This document shows, piece after piece, positions 1 through 9,040 of a DNA stretch of 64,000 nt. A program made the translations under genes and the position numbers. Location of the stretch: the NCBI RefSeq assembly GCF_000758585.1, contig NZ_CP009281.1, positions 992,001 through 1,056,000 of the forward strand. The letters are read 5' to 3'. The notes below the pieces were generated by a model. The model saw only the letters and a list, made by a program, of their open reading frames with translations. It made no database searches and had not been told where the DNA came from. The DNA is from Paenibacillus sp. FSL R5-0345. Its GTDB lineage: Bacteria > Bacillota > Bacilli > Paenibacillales > Paenibacillaceae. Each line of letters begins with the position of its first letter. The stretch's first letter is position 1.

Positions 1-821
1 TGGATAAAGCGCTTGACGACGACGAAAATATTGTCGAAGATCGGAACGCCCAGCGCCAGAATCGGGATGAATAGCGACAGGGCTGTGGCTTGCTTAAACG
101 CGCCGTCGAGTGCTATTACCGCAAGAATGAAACCGAGGAAGGTTGCCCCGGCGTCGCCCATAAAGATTTTGGCAGGCGGTTTATTATAGCGTAGATAAGC
201 AATGGTAACGCCGACGAGTGCAATCGCCATAATCGCAGAAGAGGATTGCCCCTTAGTTAATGCGACAATAAATAGTGTTATAGCTGAAATAGCCGTCAAA
301 GCACCAGCCAGACCATCCATGCCGTCCGAGAAATTAATGACAGTGGTTACGCCAAAGATCCAGATAATCGTTAGCAGAAACTGTAATACTACGGGTAGAA
401 CGATATAATCCCCTGAGAAGGGGTTGTAGAAGCCTGTAAATGCGTTGCCAGAAAGATATACAAGGACAGCCGCACTAACCTGAACAATCATTTTTGGCAG
501 TGCCGGGAAATCTTTACCTTTTGTTTTGTACCAGTCATCTATGGTACCTATGGTTAGCAGCAGCACGCCTCCTGCAAACAGTGCGACGGTCTCCATGGAG
601 AATTCACGGGCAAATACCAGATAAGTGATAAAGAATCCGATGAATATGGCGTAACTGGCCGTTAGCGGTATAGGTTCTCTATGGATTTTACGCTCAACGT
701 CTTGACGGGGCTTGTCCACAAAATCAAGCCGGAAAGCCAGTCTGCCGAGCGGCGGAATTAGAAAGTATACGATAGAAAAAGACATTAGAAACGATAAAAC
801 GTATAATATGACGCTCACCAC
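1..821 (-). CDS. Partial undecaprenyl-phosphate sugar-1-phosphate transferase, MraY/WecA/TagO family (C-terminus outside window)
   Basis: The reverse strand reads through the window edge as a multi-pass membrane protein. Visible family signatures, in order, are an N-terminal hydrophobic segment, DFVDKP followed by KIHREPIP, TIDDWYK (catalytic Asp pair), NFSDGMDGLAGA, and AKIFMGDAGATFLGF. The last visible part reads PIFDNIFVVVKRF. Members transfer GlcNAc-1-phosphate (or a related sugar phosphate) from a UDP-sugar to undecaprenyl phosphate at the inner face of the membrane. They start teichoic acid or other cell-wall glycopolymers. I chose the GTG at 821 (a second GTG is at 818). No strong ribosome-binding site is visible, so the start is uncertain. 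TagO-like versus another paralogue cannot be decided from this fragment. Confidence 0.88.
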   Translation of the reverse strand, partial: MVSVILYVLSFLMSFSIVYFLIPPLGRLAFRLDFVDKPRQDVERKIHREPIPLTASYAIFIGFFITYLVFAREFSMETVALFAGGVLLLTIGTIDDWYKTKGKDFPALPKMIVQVSAAVLVYLSGNAFTGFYNPFSGDYIVLPVVLQFLLTIIWIFGVTTVINFSDGMDGLAGALTAISAITLFIVALTKGQSSSAIMAIALVGVTIAYLRYNKPPAKIFMGDAGATFLGFILAVIALDGAFKQATALSLFIPILALGVPIFDNIFVVVKRFI

Positions 822-954
822 CGTTTTCTTTTTAAAATAACACAGTTCGCTTAAAACTACCTTAAAAAAGTAAATTTTTGTCGTCTGGCTGATAAGTTGA
901 CTTGATTGTATCACTGTAGTACCTTTTTGAGAAAAGAGTTTTGGGGGATATTGT

Positions 955-1653
955 ATGAAATACGACGTTATTTTATTCGATGCTGATGATACACTGTTTG
1001 ATTACGGAATGGCAGAAAGCCACGCACTATCTAACGCATTTTTACACTTTGGTTTGCCAACAGGTGCTGAGGACTATGCTGCAAGTTATCAGGAGATCAA
1101 CCATGCGCTGTGGCGGGATTTGGAGCAAGGGAAGATTAGTTCGGCGGCATTACGTGTGGAACGGTTCAATCGGTTATTTGCTGCAAATGCGCTGGAGCTG
1201 AATCCTGAGGCTTTTAGTGAAGCCTATCTACGTTTCTTAGGCGAGGGAACTTTTCTGATTCAGGGAGCGATTGAGCTGTGCGGGGAACTTGCGGACTGCC
1301 GATTAGCAATCATCACGAACGGAATTAAAGAAGTGCAAACCTCCAGAATTCAAGGTTCGCCGCTTAGTGAAACATTTGAGCAGATCATTATTTCTGAGGA
1401 GGCTGGCTGTCAGAAGCCGGAGACAGGGATTTTTGATTATGCTTTTGCTAAATTGGGGATTTCGGATAAGGAAAAAGTGCTGATTGTTGGTGACTCCTTA
1501 ACCTCTGATATCCAAGGCGGAATCAATTATGGGATCGATACTTGCTGGTTTAACCCGTTGGGTAAAGAGAACACGTCGGCTGTTCAACCGAAATATGAAA
1601 TTCGAGATCTGTCGGAGCTATTAGACATTGTAGGGAAGACAGCTAATCTTTAA
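955..1653 (+). CDS. HAD-superfamily hydrolase, YjjG-like pyrimidine nucleotidase
   Basis: This 232-residue soluble protein has the HAD motifs in order. Motif I is DADDT (nucleophile Asp9, acid/base Asp11), motif II is IITNG, motif III is a Lys in QKPE, and motif IV is GDSLTSDIQGG. An all-helical cap lies between motifs I and II. Length and the GDSLTSDI form fit the YjjG family, which removes phosphate from nucleoside monophosphates, including non-canonical pyrimidine nucleotides. The ATG at 955 follows a GGGGGA ribosome-binding site. The gene is monocistronic and ends in a hairpin shared with the convergent dioxygenase gene. The exact substrate is inferred from the family only. Confidence 0.85.
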   Translation: MKYDVILFDADDTLFDYGMAESHALSNAFLHFGLPTGAEDYAASYQEINHALWRDLEQGKISSAALRVERFNRLFAANALELNPEAFSEAYLRFLGEGTFLIQGAIELCGELADCRLAIITNGIKEVQTSRIQGSPLSETFEQIIISEEAGCQKPETGIFDYAFAKLGISDKEKVLIVGDSLTSDIQGGINYGIDTCWFNPLGKENTSAVQPKYEIRDLSELLDIVGKTANL

Positions 1654-1662
1654 TGAAAAAAT

Positions 1663-1695
1663 AAGGTGTGAGCGCATAAGCGACTCACACCTTTT
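1663..1695. terminator. Bidirectional rho-independent terminator
   Basis: A 10-bp stem (1663-1672 with 1684-1693) is followed by TTTT on the plus strand and preceded by an A-rich stretch, which serves the minus strand. It sits between two convergent genes that end at 1653 and 1716. Confidence 0.85.
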
Positions 1696-1715
1696 GTTAA
1701 ATGAACTGAAGAATC

Positions 1716-2693
1716 TTACTGCCGAGTATTCAGCGGTTTAAGATAAGCTTCGATTTGCTCGCGTTTGGATTCAAGAAAAGGTGGCAAGGCAAGGGATTCG
1801 CCTAGGCTTTCCATCGGTTCATCAGTAGCAAATCCAGGTCCGTCAGTAGCCAGTTCAAAAAGAATACCGTTAGGCTCACGGAAATAAAGGGAGCGGAAGT
1901 AGAAACGATCCACGAATCCGGAGTTAGGAAGCTGAGCTGTGCGTATATGTTCGACCCATCGCTTTAATTCCTCCTCATTATCCACGCGGAATGCGACATG
2001 GTGCACACCACCTCGTCCTAAATGCTCCTGATCTAGATCATTACGTTCCTCCAGGTGAACTTCTGCGCCCGATCCGCCTTCTCCAGTCTCGAATACGAGC
2101 ACATCTGGCTGGCCCGCTACGCTTGAAGGATAAGTGCCTTTGCGGCGGAAGCCAAGCAATTGCTCCAGTACAACCGCTGTATGCTCTGCACTTTCAACAG
2201 TAAGATGTGCGGGACCTAGACCGATAATCCCGTACTCAGCAGGTACTGGGCTTTTGGCCCAAGGCATTCCGCCGGCTACACCGTAATCATTTTCGTCAGA
2301 TACGAGAATGAAACGTTGCCCTTCGTGATCGCGGAAGGATAAAGTCTGGCGACCGCCGAGTGTTTGAATCGTTCCGTGCTCTACGTTAAGCTCAGTGAAG
2401 CGTTGCTTCCAATAGGTAAGTGCGGCATCACTCGGTACTCGAAGAGAGAGCGCGGAGATGCTGTTATTACCTTTACGGTTGCGACCCGCCATCGGGAGTT
2501 CAAAGAAAGTTAATTCGGTTCCGGGATTACCCTTCTCATCACCATAGAATAAATGGTACACTGAAATATCATCCTGATTTACTGTCTTTTTAATGAGACG
2601 CAGTCCAAGGACTTCGGTGTAGAACTTGAAGTTTTCCTGCGCTTTGCCTGTAATTGCGGATACGTGGTGCAGTCCTTTTAATGTTAAAGTCAT
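1716..2693 (-). CDS. Ring-cleaving dioxygenase, VOC (glyoxalase/extradiol) superfamily, MhqO-like
   Basis: This 325-residue protein holds two pairs of VOC beta-alpha-beta modules. Motifs include GLHHVSAITG at residues 7-16, HLTVES near the middle, GVHHVAFRV in the second half, and FREPNGILFELATDGPGF near the end. They supply the His/His/Glu metal site of this superfamily. Close families in Bacillus (MhqA/MhqE/MhqO) are induced by quinones and take part in their detoxification. The ATG at 2693 is preceded by GGAGGT. The upstream region, shared with a divergent acetyltransferase gene, contains a 21-bp palindrome that could be an operator. Quinone or catechol detoxification is a family-based inference. 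Confidence 0.85.
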   Translation of the reverse strand: MTLTLKGLHHVSAITGKAQENFKFYTEVLGLRLIKKTVNQDDISVYHLFYGDEKGNPGTELTFFELPMAGRNRKGNNSISALSLRVPSDAALTYWKQRFTELNVEHGTIQTLGGRQTLSFRDHEGQRFILVSDENDYGVAGGMPWAKSPVPAEYGIIGLGPAHLTVESAEHTAVVLEQLLGFRRKGTYPSSVAGQPDVLVFETGEGGSGAEVHLEERNDLDQEHLGRGGVHHVAFRVDNEEELKRWVEHIRTAQLPNSGFVDRFYFRSLYFREPNGILFELATDGPGFATDEPMESLGESLALPPFLESKREQIEAYLKPLNTRQ

Positions 2694-2771
2694 GTGAAAT
2701 TACCTCCGTGTAAATGCTGAATGTGAGCAAGTTATATTGTGATCGTTCTATAATTAGTGAATATTATTAAG

Positions 2772-2792
2772 TTACTATAATTTTAATAGTAA
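2772..2792. promoter_or_regulatory. Palindrome between divergent genes, candidate operator
   Basis: Seven-base arms TTACTAT and ATAGTAA flank an AT core in the 166-bp gap between the dioxygenase gene and the acetyltransferase gene. MarR/DUF24-type repressors that control quinone-response dioxygenases in Bacillus bind palindromes, so an operator role is plausible. No matching regulator gene is adjacent. Confidence 0.4.
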
Positions 2793-2859
2793 ATCAAAAC
2801 AATTGCAAGTTTATATTTATGAATCGCAAAATCTATTCCATACATAAGGAGAGCGTACA

Positions 2860-3666
2860 ATGCACACAACAACTAGCTTGATGAAACAATTGCAGGAGCT
2901 GAAGCTTGATCCACACGGAACCATTCTGGTTCACTCTTCATTAAAAAGCGTTGGCGAAGTAGATGGAGGTGCGAACACAGTACTGGATGTACTCAGTGAG
3001 TATATGAAGGACGGACTGCTCGTATTGCCAACACATACATGGGCTTATATTAATGCGGATAATCCGCGGTTCTCAGTTCTAGATTCCCCATCTTGTGTAG
3101 GTATATTACCGGAACTGTTTCGTAAACGTCCTGATGTCATTCGCTCTTGGCATCCGACACATTCTGTAGCGGCTTTAGGTGCAGATGCTGAGCAGTTCAC
3201 TACGGGAGATGAACGCTGGGATACGCCGTGTGCCCGTGGCTCAGCATGGGGCAAGCTGCTTGATCGGAAGGCGGAAATTGTACTGCTGGGCGTTGATCTG
3301 CGGCGGAATACGTTCATTCATGGCATTGAAGAGTGGGTCGATATTCCAGGTAGAATGACGGATAGTCATGAGGAGTTATACATGGTGACACCGGATGGAG
3401 ATGAAATCATGGTGCCTTCCCGCAGACATTGTGGTCTCTCTTGGTCGGAGCATTTTTGGAAAGTGGAACGCGAGCTTGAGGAAGGTGGTGCCATGCGAAA
3501 GGGGAAATTTGGAGATGCGCTGGTTAGGGTATGCGGGACGGTAGAAACTACGAATATTCTGAGTCAGATGTTGAAGGAAAATCCAGATCTTTTCTCGGAC
3601 AATGAACCGCTGCATGGTGAAACCAAACCAGATCCGCTTCCAAAGACTAGACGTGAACAGCCTTAG
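2860..3666 (+). CDS. Aminoglycoside N(3)-acetyltransferase family protein
   Basis: This 268-residue protein matches the AAC(3)/YokD family. It shows GTILVHSSLKSVG near residue 20, LVLPTHTW around 65, SWHPTHSVAALG around 105, and WGKLLDRKAEIVLLGV. Members are acetyl-CoA-dependent N-acetyltransferases. Some inactivate aminoglycosides at the 3-amino group, but many chromosomal homologues have unknown substrates. The ATG at 2860 follows AAGGAGAG at a normal distance. Nothing nearby suggests a mobile resistance element, and base use is like that of the neighbours. I would not infer resistance from the sequence alone. Confidence 0.85.
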   Translation: MHTTTSLMKQLQELKLDPHGTILVHSSLKSVGEVDGGANTVLDVLSEYMKDGLLVLPTHTWAYINADNPRFSVLDSPSCVGILPELFRKRPDVIRSWHPTHSVAALGADAEQFTTGDERWDTPCARGSAWGKLLDRKAEIVLLGVDLRRNTFIHGIEEWVDIPGRMTDSHEELYMVTPDGDEIMVPSRRHCGLSWSEHFWKVERELEEGGAMRKGKFGDALVRVCGTVETTNILSQMLKENPDLFSDNEPLHGETKPDPLPKTRREQP

Positions 3667-3762
3667 AATGGCCATAAAGCATTTTTTCAAACTGGACAAT
3701 CTGGAAGCCGCTATCAATGTATGGTATATTAATCTCACTAAAACATAGTAAGGAGATTGGAA

Positions 3763-4695
3763 ATGGAAAAAACTTTGGTTTTTGGACACAAAAATCCGGA
3801 TACGGATACCATTTGTTCTGCAATTGCTTATGCTGCACTCAAAAAGGAATTGGGTTGGGATGCTGAGGCCGTTCGTCTGGGCGACGTTAGTGGTGAAACG
3901 CAATTTGCGCTTGATCATTTCGGAGTCGCTGCTCCTCGTCTGGTAGAGAACGTTGCTGGTGAAGCCAATCAGGTTATTCTTGTTGACCATAACGAACGCC
4001 AACAAAGTGCGAATGACATTGATCAAGTACGTGTGGTTGAAGTTATCGACCATCACCGGATCGCAAACTTTGAAACTGCACATCCGTTGTACTATCGTGC
4101 TGAGCCAGTAGGCTGTACAGCTACTATTCTTAACAAGTTGTATAAAGAAAACGGAGTTGCTATCCCTAAAGAAATCGCTGGATTGATGCTGTCTGCCATC
4201 ATTTCCGATTCCTTGTTGTTTAAATCACCGACATGCACAGCGGAAGATGTAGCAGCAGCACGCGAGCTTGCTGAAATCGCTGGTGTAGATGCAGAAAGCT
4301 ACGGTCTTGATATGTTGAAGGCTGGCGCTGACCTTAGCGACAAGAGTATCGCTCAACTGATTTCCTTGGATGCAAAGGAATTTAAAATGGGTGAATACAA
4401 AGTAGAAATCGCACAAGTAAACGCGGTGGATGTTAATGATGTTCTCTCCAAGCAAGCCGAACTGGAAACTGCACTTACTTCCATTATTGCTGAAAAAGAA
4501 TTGGATCTGTTCCTGTTCGTAGTTACAGATATCCTCAATAACGATTCCGTAGGTCTGGCTCTGGGCCGTGTTGCAGGAGCAGTAGAACAGGCGTACAACG
4601 TGAAGCTTGATGACAATAAGGCACTTCTCAAAGGTGTAGTATCCCGCAAATCGCAAATCGTACCTGTTCTTACAGAAACCATTGCTAAGCTGTAA
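3763..4695 (+). CDS. ppaC: Manganese-dependent inorganic pyrophosphatase (family II)
   Basis: This 310-residue DHH-superfamily enzyme hydrolyses pyrophosphate to orthophosphate in the cytoplasm. Metal-ligand motifs are GHKNPDTD (His9, Asp13, Asp15), VDH (Asp75) and the VIDHH signature (Asp96-His97-His98). The C-terminal substrate-binding motif SRKSQ lies near the end, as in PpaC of Bacillus. The frame is open from a TTG at 3757, but AGGAGA directly abuts that codon. The ATG at 3763 has normal spacing and gives the expected [13 protein letters not shown] start. A terminator hairpin follows. Confidence 0.96.
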   Translation: MEKTLVFGHKNPDTDTICSAIAYAALKKELGWDAEAVRLGDVSGETQFALDHFGVAAPRLVENVAGEANQVILVDHNERQQSANDIDQVRVVEVIDHHRIANFETAHPLYYRAEPVGCTATILNKLYKENGVAIPKEIAGLMLSAIISDSLLFKSPTCTAEDVAAARELAEIAGVDAESYGLDMLKAGADLSDKSIAQLISLDAKEFKMGEYKVEIAQVNAVDVNDVLSKQAELETALTSIIAEKELDLFLFVVTDILNNDSVGLALGRVAGAVEQAYNVKLDDNKALLKGVVSRKSQIVPVLTETIAKL

Positions 4696-4741
4696 CGCAT
4701 GCTGACCCTTGCACTCTATTCTGTGCAGTAGCATTCATATA

Positions 4742-4790
4742 AGAGCCGCGTCATCCATTAGAAGTTATGAGGGTGACGCGGTTCTTTTTG
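4742..4790 (+). terminator. Rho-independent terminator after ppaC
   Basis: A 12-bp stem (4742-4753 with 4774-4785, one G-T pair) is followed by a T-run. Confidence 0.85.
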
Positions 4791-4878
4791 TTTTACGACG
4801 CATTCTGCTACAATACTTTGAGAGGTAAGAGTAATCACCAACATGTGGAATATAACAAAAAGACAGGGGATATTAAGA

Positions 4879-5985
4879 ATGGAATTGTTTGCAGCAATGG
4901 AGCGGGACGATTACGAAGAACTGTTGTTTTGTCAGGATAAAGCATCAGGGTTAAAGGCCATCATTGCCATTCATGACACAACACTGGGGCCCGCACTGGG
5001 TGGTACACGGATGTGGACCTACGCTACAGAAGAGGATGCAATTGTTGACGCACTTCGATTAGCAAAAGGAATGACATACAAAAATGCAGTATCGGGTCTG
5101 AACTTAGGCGGTGGGAAGACAGTAATCATAGGAGATCCCAAGAAGGATAAGAACGAAGCGATGTTCCGTGCTTTCGGAAGATACATACAGGGCTTGAATG
5201 GACGCTATATAACTGCCGAAGATGTTGGCACAACAGAAGAAGATATGAACATAATCTATCAGGAGACAGATTATGTTACAGGTACATCACCTACATACGG
5301 CTCCTCGGGCAATCCGTCACCAGCTACGGCTTATGGCGTATACCAAGGGATGAAGGCAGCGGCCAAAGCGGCATTTGGCAATGATTCACTCGAAGGGAAG
5401 ACTGTCGCTGTTCAAGGCGTTGGAAATGTAGCTTTTTCACTCTGCAAGCACCTTCATGAAGAGGGCGCTCAGCTTATTGTAACTGATATTCATAAAGAAG
5501 CTGTGGCGCGCGCGGTAGAGGCTTATGGTGCTAAAGCCGTCGATCCCGCAGATATTATCAGTGCAGATTGTGATATTTATGCTCCATGCGCACTCGGAGC
5601 AACGATCAATGATGAGTCTCTTCGGGTAATTAAGGCGAAGGTGATCGCAGGTGCGGCCAACAATCAGTTAAAAGAGGCCTATCACGGCGATACTCTTCAC
5701 GAAATGGGCATTGTGTATGCTCCTGACTATGTGATTAATGCCGGTGGCGTTATTAATATCGCGGATGAGTTGAACGGTTATAATAGGGAGCGTGCGTTTA
5801 AGCAGGTTTCGAAAATTTATGATAACATCACCCGCGTACTGGAAATCTCACGTCTAAATGGGATTCCAACTTCTGTCGCGGCAAATCAGCTTGCAGAGGA
5901 ACGGATATCCTTATTAAGAAATACTCGTAGTACTTTCCTGCGTAACGGCCAACATGCTCTTAGCAGAAGATCACTACGGGGATAA
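4879..5985 (+). CDS. bcd: Leucine (branched-chain amino acid) dehydrogenase
   Basis: This 368-residue NAD-dependent amino-acid dehydrogenase reversibly deaminates leucine, isoleucine and valine to 2-oxo acids. In Bacillus this feeds branched-chain fatty acid primers. The N-terminal domain has [10 protein letters not shown] and the catalytic GGGK motif (Lys80), followed by AEDVGTT. The Rossmann domain has GVGNVA and VTDI, and [10 protein letters not shown] follows. The frame is open from 4843, but the family starts with MELF. That Met is at 4879, preceded by AGGGGA, so I chose it. The 13-residue tail after the conserved end is slightly basic. No kinase or BCAA-degradation genes are adjacent. 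Confidence 0.95.
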   Translation: MELFAAMERDDYEELLFCQDKASGLKAIIAIHDTTLGPALGGTRMWTYATEEDAIVDALRLAKGMTYKNAVSGLNLGGGKTVIIGDPKKDKNEAMFRAFGRYIQGLNGRYITAEDVGTTEEDMNIIYQETDYVTGTSPTYGSSGNPSPATAYGVYQGMKAAAKAAFGNDSLEGKTVAVQGVGNVAFSLCKHLHEEGAQLIVTDIHKEAVARAVEAYGAKAVDPADIISADCDIYAPCALGATINDESLRVIKAKVIAGAANNQLKEAYHGDTLHEMGIVYAPDYVINAGGVINIADELNGYNRERAFKQVSKIYDNITRVLEISRLNGIPTSVAANQLAEERISLLRNTRSTFLRNGQHALSRRSLRG

Positions 5986-6018
5986 GTTGCATAGGTACTT
6001 AAATTAGTCTTTTCACAT

Positions 6019-6057
6019 AAAAGCGCCATTGTCGTCCCTAAAGGACGGTAAGCTTAT
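6019..6057 (+). repeat. Left arm of an imperfect inverted repeat flanking a terminator
   Basis: The core contains CGTCC-CTAAA-GGACGG followed by TAAGC. The same sequence, slightly diverged (CGTCC-TTAAC-GGACGG-TAAGC), occurs in reverse orientation at 6176-6219. Each copy can form its own 5-bp hairpin. Confidence 0.6.
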
Positions 6058-6063
6058 ATTTTC

Positions 6064-6124
6064 AAAAAAAAACTCGGTAGTCCCTCCGAATCACATTCCG
6101 GATGGGAGCATACCGAGTTTTTTT
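6064..6124. terminator. Bidirectional terminator with nested hairpin
   Basis: A ten-base stem (AAACTCGGTA at 6070-6079 with TACCGAGTTT at 6111-6120) has a run of A on one side and T on the other. The loop holds a second hairpin (TCCCTCCG with CGGATGGGA). It separates bcd from the convergent cyclophilin gene. Confidence 0.85.
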
Positions 6125-6175
6125 AAATATAAGAATTTATAAGTTTCACGTTATATTATCCTTATATTTTTTCTC

Positions 6176-6219
6176 GCATAAACGCTTACCGTCCGTTAAG
6201 GACGCCGAAGGCGTTTTTG
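6176..6219 (-). repeat. Right arm of the inverted repeat
   Basis: This is the reverse-orientation copy of 6019-6057. It also carries CGCC-GAA-GGCG followed by TTTTT, which could act as a small plus-strand terminator. Confidence 0.6.
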
Positions 6220-6223
6220 CTCG

Positions 6224-6940
6224 TTATTGTACCTTTTGTGGTTCCGGGTAAGTGACGCCTAGTGTGTCGACGGTTACTTTCTTCATCACCGGTGGCTCTT
6301 CCGGACGATCTGAACTGTCTGTTTTCAAACCGACAATAGCTTTAACCACGTCCATGCCTTCGGTAACTTTACCAAAAGCAGCATAGCTTCCATCTAAACT
6401 AGGATATGCTGCATCCATAATAAAGAACTGGGAACCGGCAGAATCTGGAGCCTGCGATCTTGCCATGGACAGAACACCCTCCGTATGCAACAGGTTATTA
6501 GTAAACCCGTTTCCGGAGAATTCTCCAGCTATACTATACCCTGGGCCACCCATACCTGTACCATCAGGGTCACCGCCCTGAATCATGAAGTCAGGAATTA
6601 CTCTATGGAATATGGTGCCGTCATAAAATCCTTTTTGAATCAGTGAGATGAAATTGTTCACAGTGTTAGGGGCAACTTCAGGATAAAGCTCGGCTTTGAT
6701 GATGCCACCGTTATCCATCTCAATGGTCACTATGGGGTGGCTTGCTGTAGCTGAAGGAAGTCCTTCGTTAGCCCCGGAATTTGTCTCAGTGCTTGTGTTA
6801 TTTCCTGCTGCTCCGCTGCTGCTTCCATTATTACTGCTGGCATTGTTATTGGTAGGCTTATTCCCGCAACCCGCTGCAATAACCATCACCAGGCATAACA
6901 TGACCATTAGGATAGCAGATCTTGCTCTTGTAAACTTCAC
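6224..6940 (-). CDS. Cyclophilin-type peptidyl-prolyl cis-trans isomerase, lipoprotein
   Basis: This 238-residue protein has a lipoprotein signal peptide with lipobox IAAGC (lipidated Cys25). An Asn/Ser/Gly-rich linker spans residues 30-62, and a cyclophilin domain spans about 68-238. Signatures are FHRVIPDFMIQGGDPDGTG and GSQFFIM, with the catalytic Arg in FHRV. It would speed prolyl isomerisation of secreted proteins at the outer face of the membrane. The start is GTG at 6940, behind AAGGAGAG. It is monocistronic, with a terminator shared with bcd. Confidence 0.93.
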   Translation of the reverse strand: MKFTRARSAILMVMLCLVMVIAAGCGNKPTNNNASSNNGSSSGAAGNNTSTETNSGANEGLPSATASHPIVTIEMDNGGIIKAELYPEVAPNTVNNFISLIQKGFYDGTIFHRVIPDFMIQGGDPDGTGMGGPGYSIAGEFSGNGFTNNLLHTEGVLSMARSQAPDSAGSQFFIMDAAYPSLDGSYAAFGKVTEGMDVVKAIVGLKTDSSDRPEEPPVMKKVTVDTLGVTYPEPQKVQ

Positions 6941-7037
6941 TAATCAATCTCTCCTTTTTCTTGAATAATCTCGTAGGTACTTCTCATAATAACCTCTTTG
7001 TCCCTTTACATGCAAAGGTCAGTTGTGACTTGTGGGA

Positions 7038-7066
7038 TTGGCACATTCTTAAAAGAGGTTTACAAT
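7038..7066 (+). promoter_or_regulatory. Sigma-A-type promoter for the MFS gene
   Basis: TTGGCA (7038-7043) and TACAAT (7061-7066) are separated by 17 bp, placing a start about 40 nt ahead of the ATG at 7112. Confidence 0.65.
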
Positions 7067-7111
7067 AATAGGAATGTTTCCGCGAGAACATCAAGAAAGG
7101 ATGTGTAGATC

Positions 7112-8317
7112 ATGCGCTTTTCATGGAAACGGAACTTAATCGTGCTTTGGGTGGGTGTCTTTTTTTGTAGTACGGCGTATTCGATCTCTATTCCGTTCCT
7201 CTCTATTTTTTTGAGTGACGAGCTTGGGGTTACGAATCATTTGGAAATTTGGTCTGGGGTTAGTTTTGGCATAACCTTTCTAGCCAGCGCTTTAATTTCT
7301 CCCTACTGGGGTTCCCTCGCCGACAAATACGGTCGGAAGCCGATGCTTATTCGCTCGGGCTTTAGTTTGGCAGCCTTATATCTGATTAATTACTTCGTGC
7401 ATGATCCTTATGTCTTTCTAATCGTGCGCGTACTGCAAGGGCTGCTCGCTGGATTTGTTCCCGCTGCGATTGCCATGGTGGCCACGAACACTCCTGAAGA
7501 TAAGACAGGATACGCGCTGAGTATTATGTCTACGGCCGGAGCAACAGGTAGTATCATTGGTCCGTTGATCGGCGGTTTAGTGAGTTTTTACACTAGCAAT
7601 CGGGTTGCTTTTTTATTCTCAGCAGGTATTGTGCTTGTTTCGGCACTTATCGCTACTTTCTTTGCTAAGGAGGAGAACTTTGATCGATCTGCTCCGAGAT
7701 CCCATGTAAGTGATGATATCAAGGAAGCGAGAAGTAATCGCGCATTTATGACTTTGCTATTGTTGGCGGGGATTAGCACCTTTTCAGTTATGATTCTGGA
7801 GCCGCTTATTCCGATACATTTGCTAGACATGGGAATCGCCAAAAGCAGAGCCTCGCTTAGCTCAGGAATTGTATTCTCTGCTGTGGGTATTGCTACTGTG
7901 CTAATGGCTCCGCAGTGGGGTAGAATCGGAAGCCGTAAGGGCTTTGGAATGATCTTGTTCATTGGTTTAATTGGTGGAGGTATCGGTAATATTCTGCAGT
8001 TCTTTGTTACAGGTTATGTGGAATTCGCCGTTCTTCGTTTTGCTTATGGCTTGTTTTATGCCGGTGTACTTCCATCTGTAAATGCAATGATTGTACAAGT
8101 GATTGAGCCCGGATTTCGTGGACGTGCTTTTGGTCTCAATCAAGCGGCATCTCAACTCGCGACAATGGCCGGGCCTATTATAGGCGGCTTACTTGGGGCA
8201 TTTATCCAGATTCGTTGGGTGTTTGTAATCAATGGGGTGATGCTGCTTGTAGCAGCGGTATTGGTGAAGACCCGCAAGCTGGATGCACAAATCGCAGCAG
8301 CACGTTCAGCAGAATAA
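7112..8317 (+). CDS. MFS multidrug efflux transporter, MdtG-like (DHA1 family)
   Basis: This 401-residue protein has 12 predicted membrane helices. The MFS motif GSLADKYGRKPML lies in the loop between helices 2 and 3, and a related GRIGSRKGFGM lies in the symmetric position of the second half. The opening SWKRNLIVLWVG and the IWSGVSFGITF segment resemble Escherichia coli MdtG. Members are drug/H+ antiporters. The ATG at 7112 is preceded by AAAGGATG, and a good promoter lies upstream. The gene is monocistronic and ends in a strong terminator. The substrate cannot be told from sequence. Confidence 0.9.
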   Translation: MRFSWKRNLIVLWVGVFFCSTAYSISIPFLSIFLSDELGVTNHLEIWSGVSFGITFLASALISPYWGSLADKYGRKPMLIRSGFSLAALYLINYFVHDPYVFLIVRVLQGLLAGFVPAAIAMVATNTPEDKTGYALSIMSTAGATGSIIGPLIGGLVSFYTSNRVAFLFSAGIVLVSALIATFFAKEENFDRSAPRSHVSDDIKEARSNRAFMTLLLLAGISTFSVMILEPLIPIHLLDMGIAKSRASLSSGIVFSAVGIATVLMAPQWGRIGSRKGFGMILFIGLIGGGIGNILQFFVTGYVEFAVLRFAYGLFYAGVLPSVNAMIVQVIEPGFRGRAFGLNQAASQLATMAGPIIGGLLGAFIQIRWVFVINGVMLLVAAVLVKTRKLDAQIAAARSAE

Positions 8318-8370
8318 CCATAGTGCTTCAATAGTAACCCTTACTGAGGTCAGCACTTGTATTGAAAAAC

Positions 8371-8408
8371 AAATAAAGCCGCCGGATTCTAGCCCGGCGG
8401 CTTTATTT
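8371..8408. terminator. Bidirectional terminator
   Basis: A 15-bp stem (8371-8385 with 8394-8408, GC-rich core CCGCCGG/CCGGCGG) has A and T flanks. It lies between convergent genes. Confidence 0.88.
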
Positions 8409-8411
8409 ATT

Positions 8412-8816
8412 CTAATCTCCATGTGATCCGTTTAAGACGTCTGTTCCGGGCATGCCATCCACTGGCGGTGAAGCAGGATCGATGATGGATCCAGGATACA
8501 CCTCATCTGCATCGGGAATATCCTCCAGTGGCGGATCCTCCTCTTCCATCTCTAGTAGCTCCTCGTCCTCAGCATCATCCATATCCCTGCTTGTTAGTCC
8601 TGCCGTTTCAGCAGCCAGGAATGCATCGGATTCCAGTAAGTCATTTCTTTCGAGTGTTTCCTCAGGTTGGTTTAAACCAATATCCGCCGCCAAATATTTA
8701 TCTCCAACCAACACGGGGTCGGCATCTTCATTGACAACATCATCTACATCAATATCTGCTTGTATATAACGCTCATATACAAAATCGGCTTCAGTTTTAT
8801 TAGGTGTATCTTCCAT
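8412..8816 (-). CDS. Small, very acidic protein of unknown function
   Basis: This 134-residue protein is rich in Asp and Glu and has no signal peptide or membrane segment. A loosely repeated pattern places short hydrophobic residues before acidic clusters (VYERYIQADIDVDDVV, KYLAADIGL, AFLAAETAG). I do not recognise a domain. The start ATG at 8816 has a GAGGGAG ribosome-binding site, and the gene has its own terminator, which supports it over the Ser-rich frame on the other strand. The composition suggests a disordered, cytoplasmic protein. Confidence 0.7.
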   Translation of the reverse strand: MEDTPNKTEADFVYERYIQADIDVDDVVNEDADPVLVGDKYLAADIGLNQPEETLERNDLLESDAFLAAETAGLTSRDMDDAEDEELLEMEEEDPPLEDIPDADEVYPGSIIDPASPPVDGMPGTDVLNGSHGD

Positions 8817-9040
8817 AGCCGTTCACTCCCTCAGTAGGATAAGATTTGGACTTCTCTTATGTATCTTTACCCGAATGCCTATGATCGAATCGTTTTACAA
8901 ATAATCAGGGAATTAACGCTGATAAATAACGTCTTTTTTCGAGAAAATTTACAAGAATAGGCAGGAATAGTGCGAACGTTGTCGAAATTAAGAATCATAT
9001 ATGATCATTTAAACAACTAATGAATTACTGAGGTGCTACG

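Noticed and set aside
3376..4083. 235-codon minus-strand frame across the AAC(3)-like and ppaC genes
   Set aside because: It spans two well-supported plus-strand genes and their intergenic region. The product has no recognisable motif.
8452..8769. Ser-rich plus-strand frame
   Set aside because: It is the antisense image of the Asp/Glu-rich gene, which has a ribosome-binding site and its own terminator.
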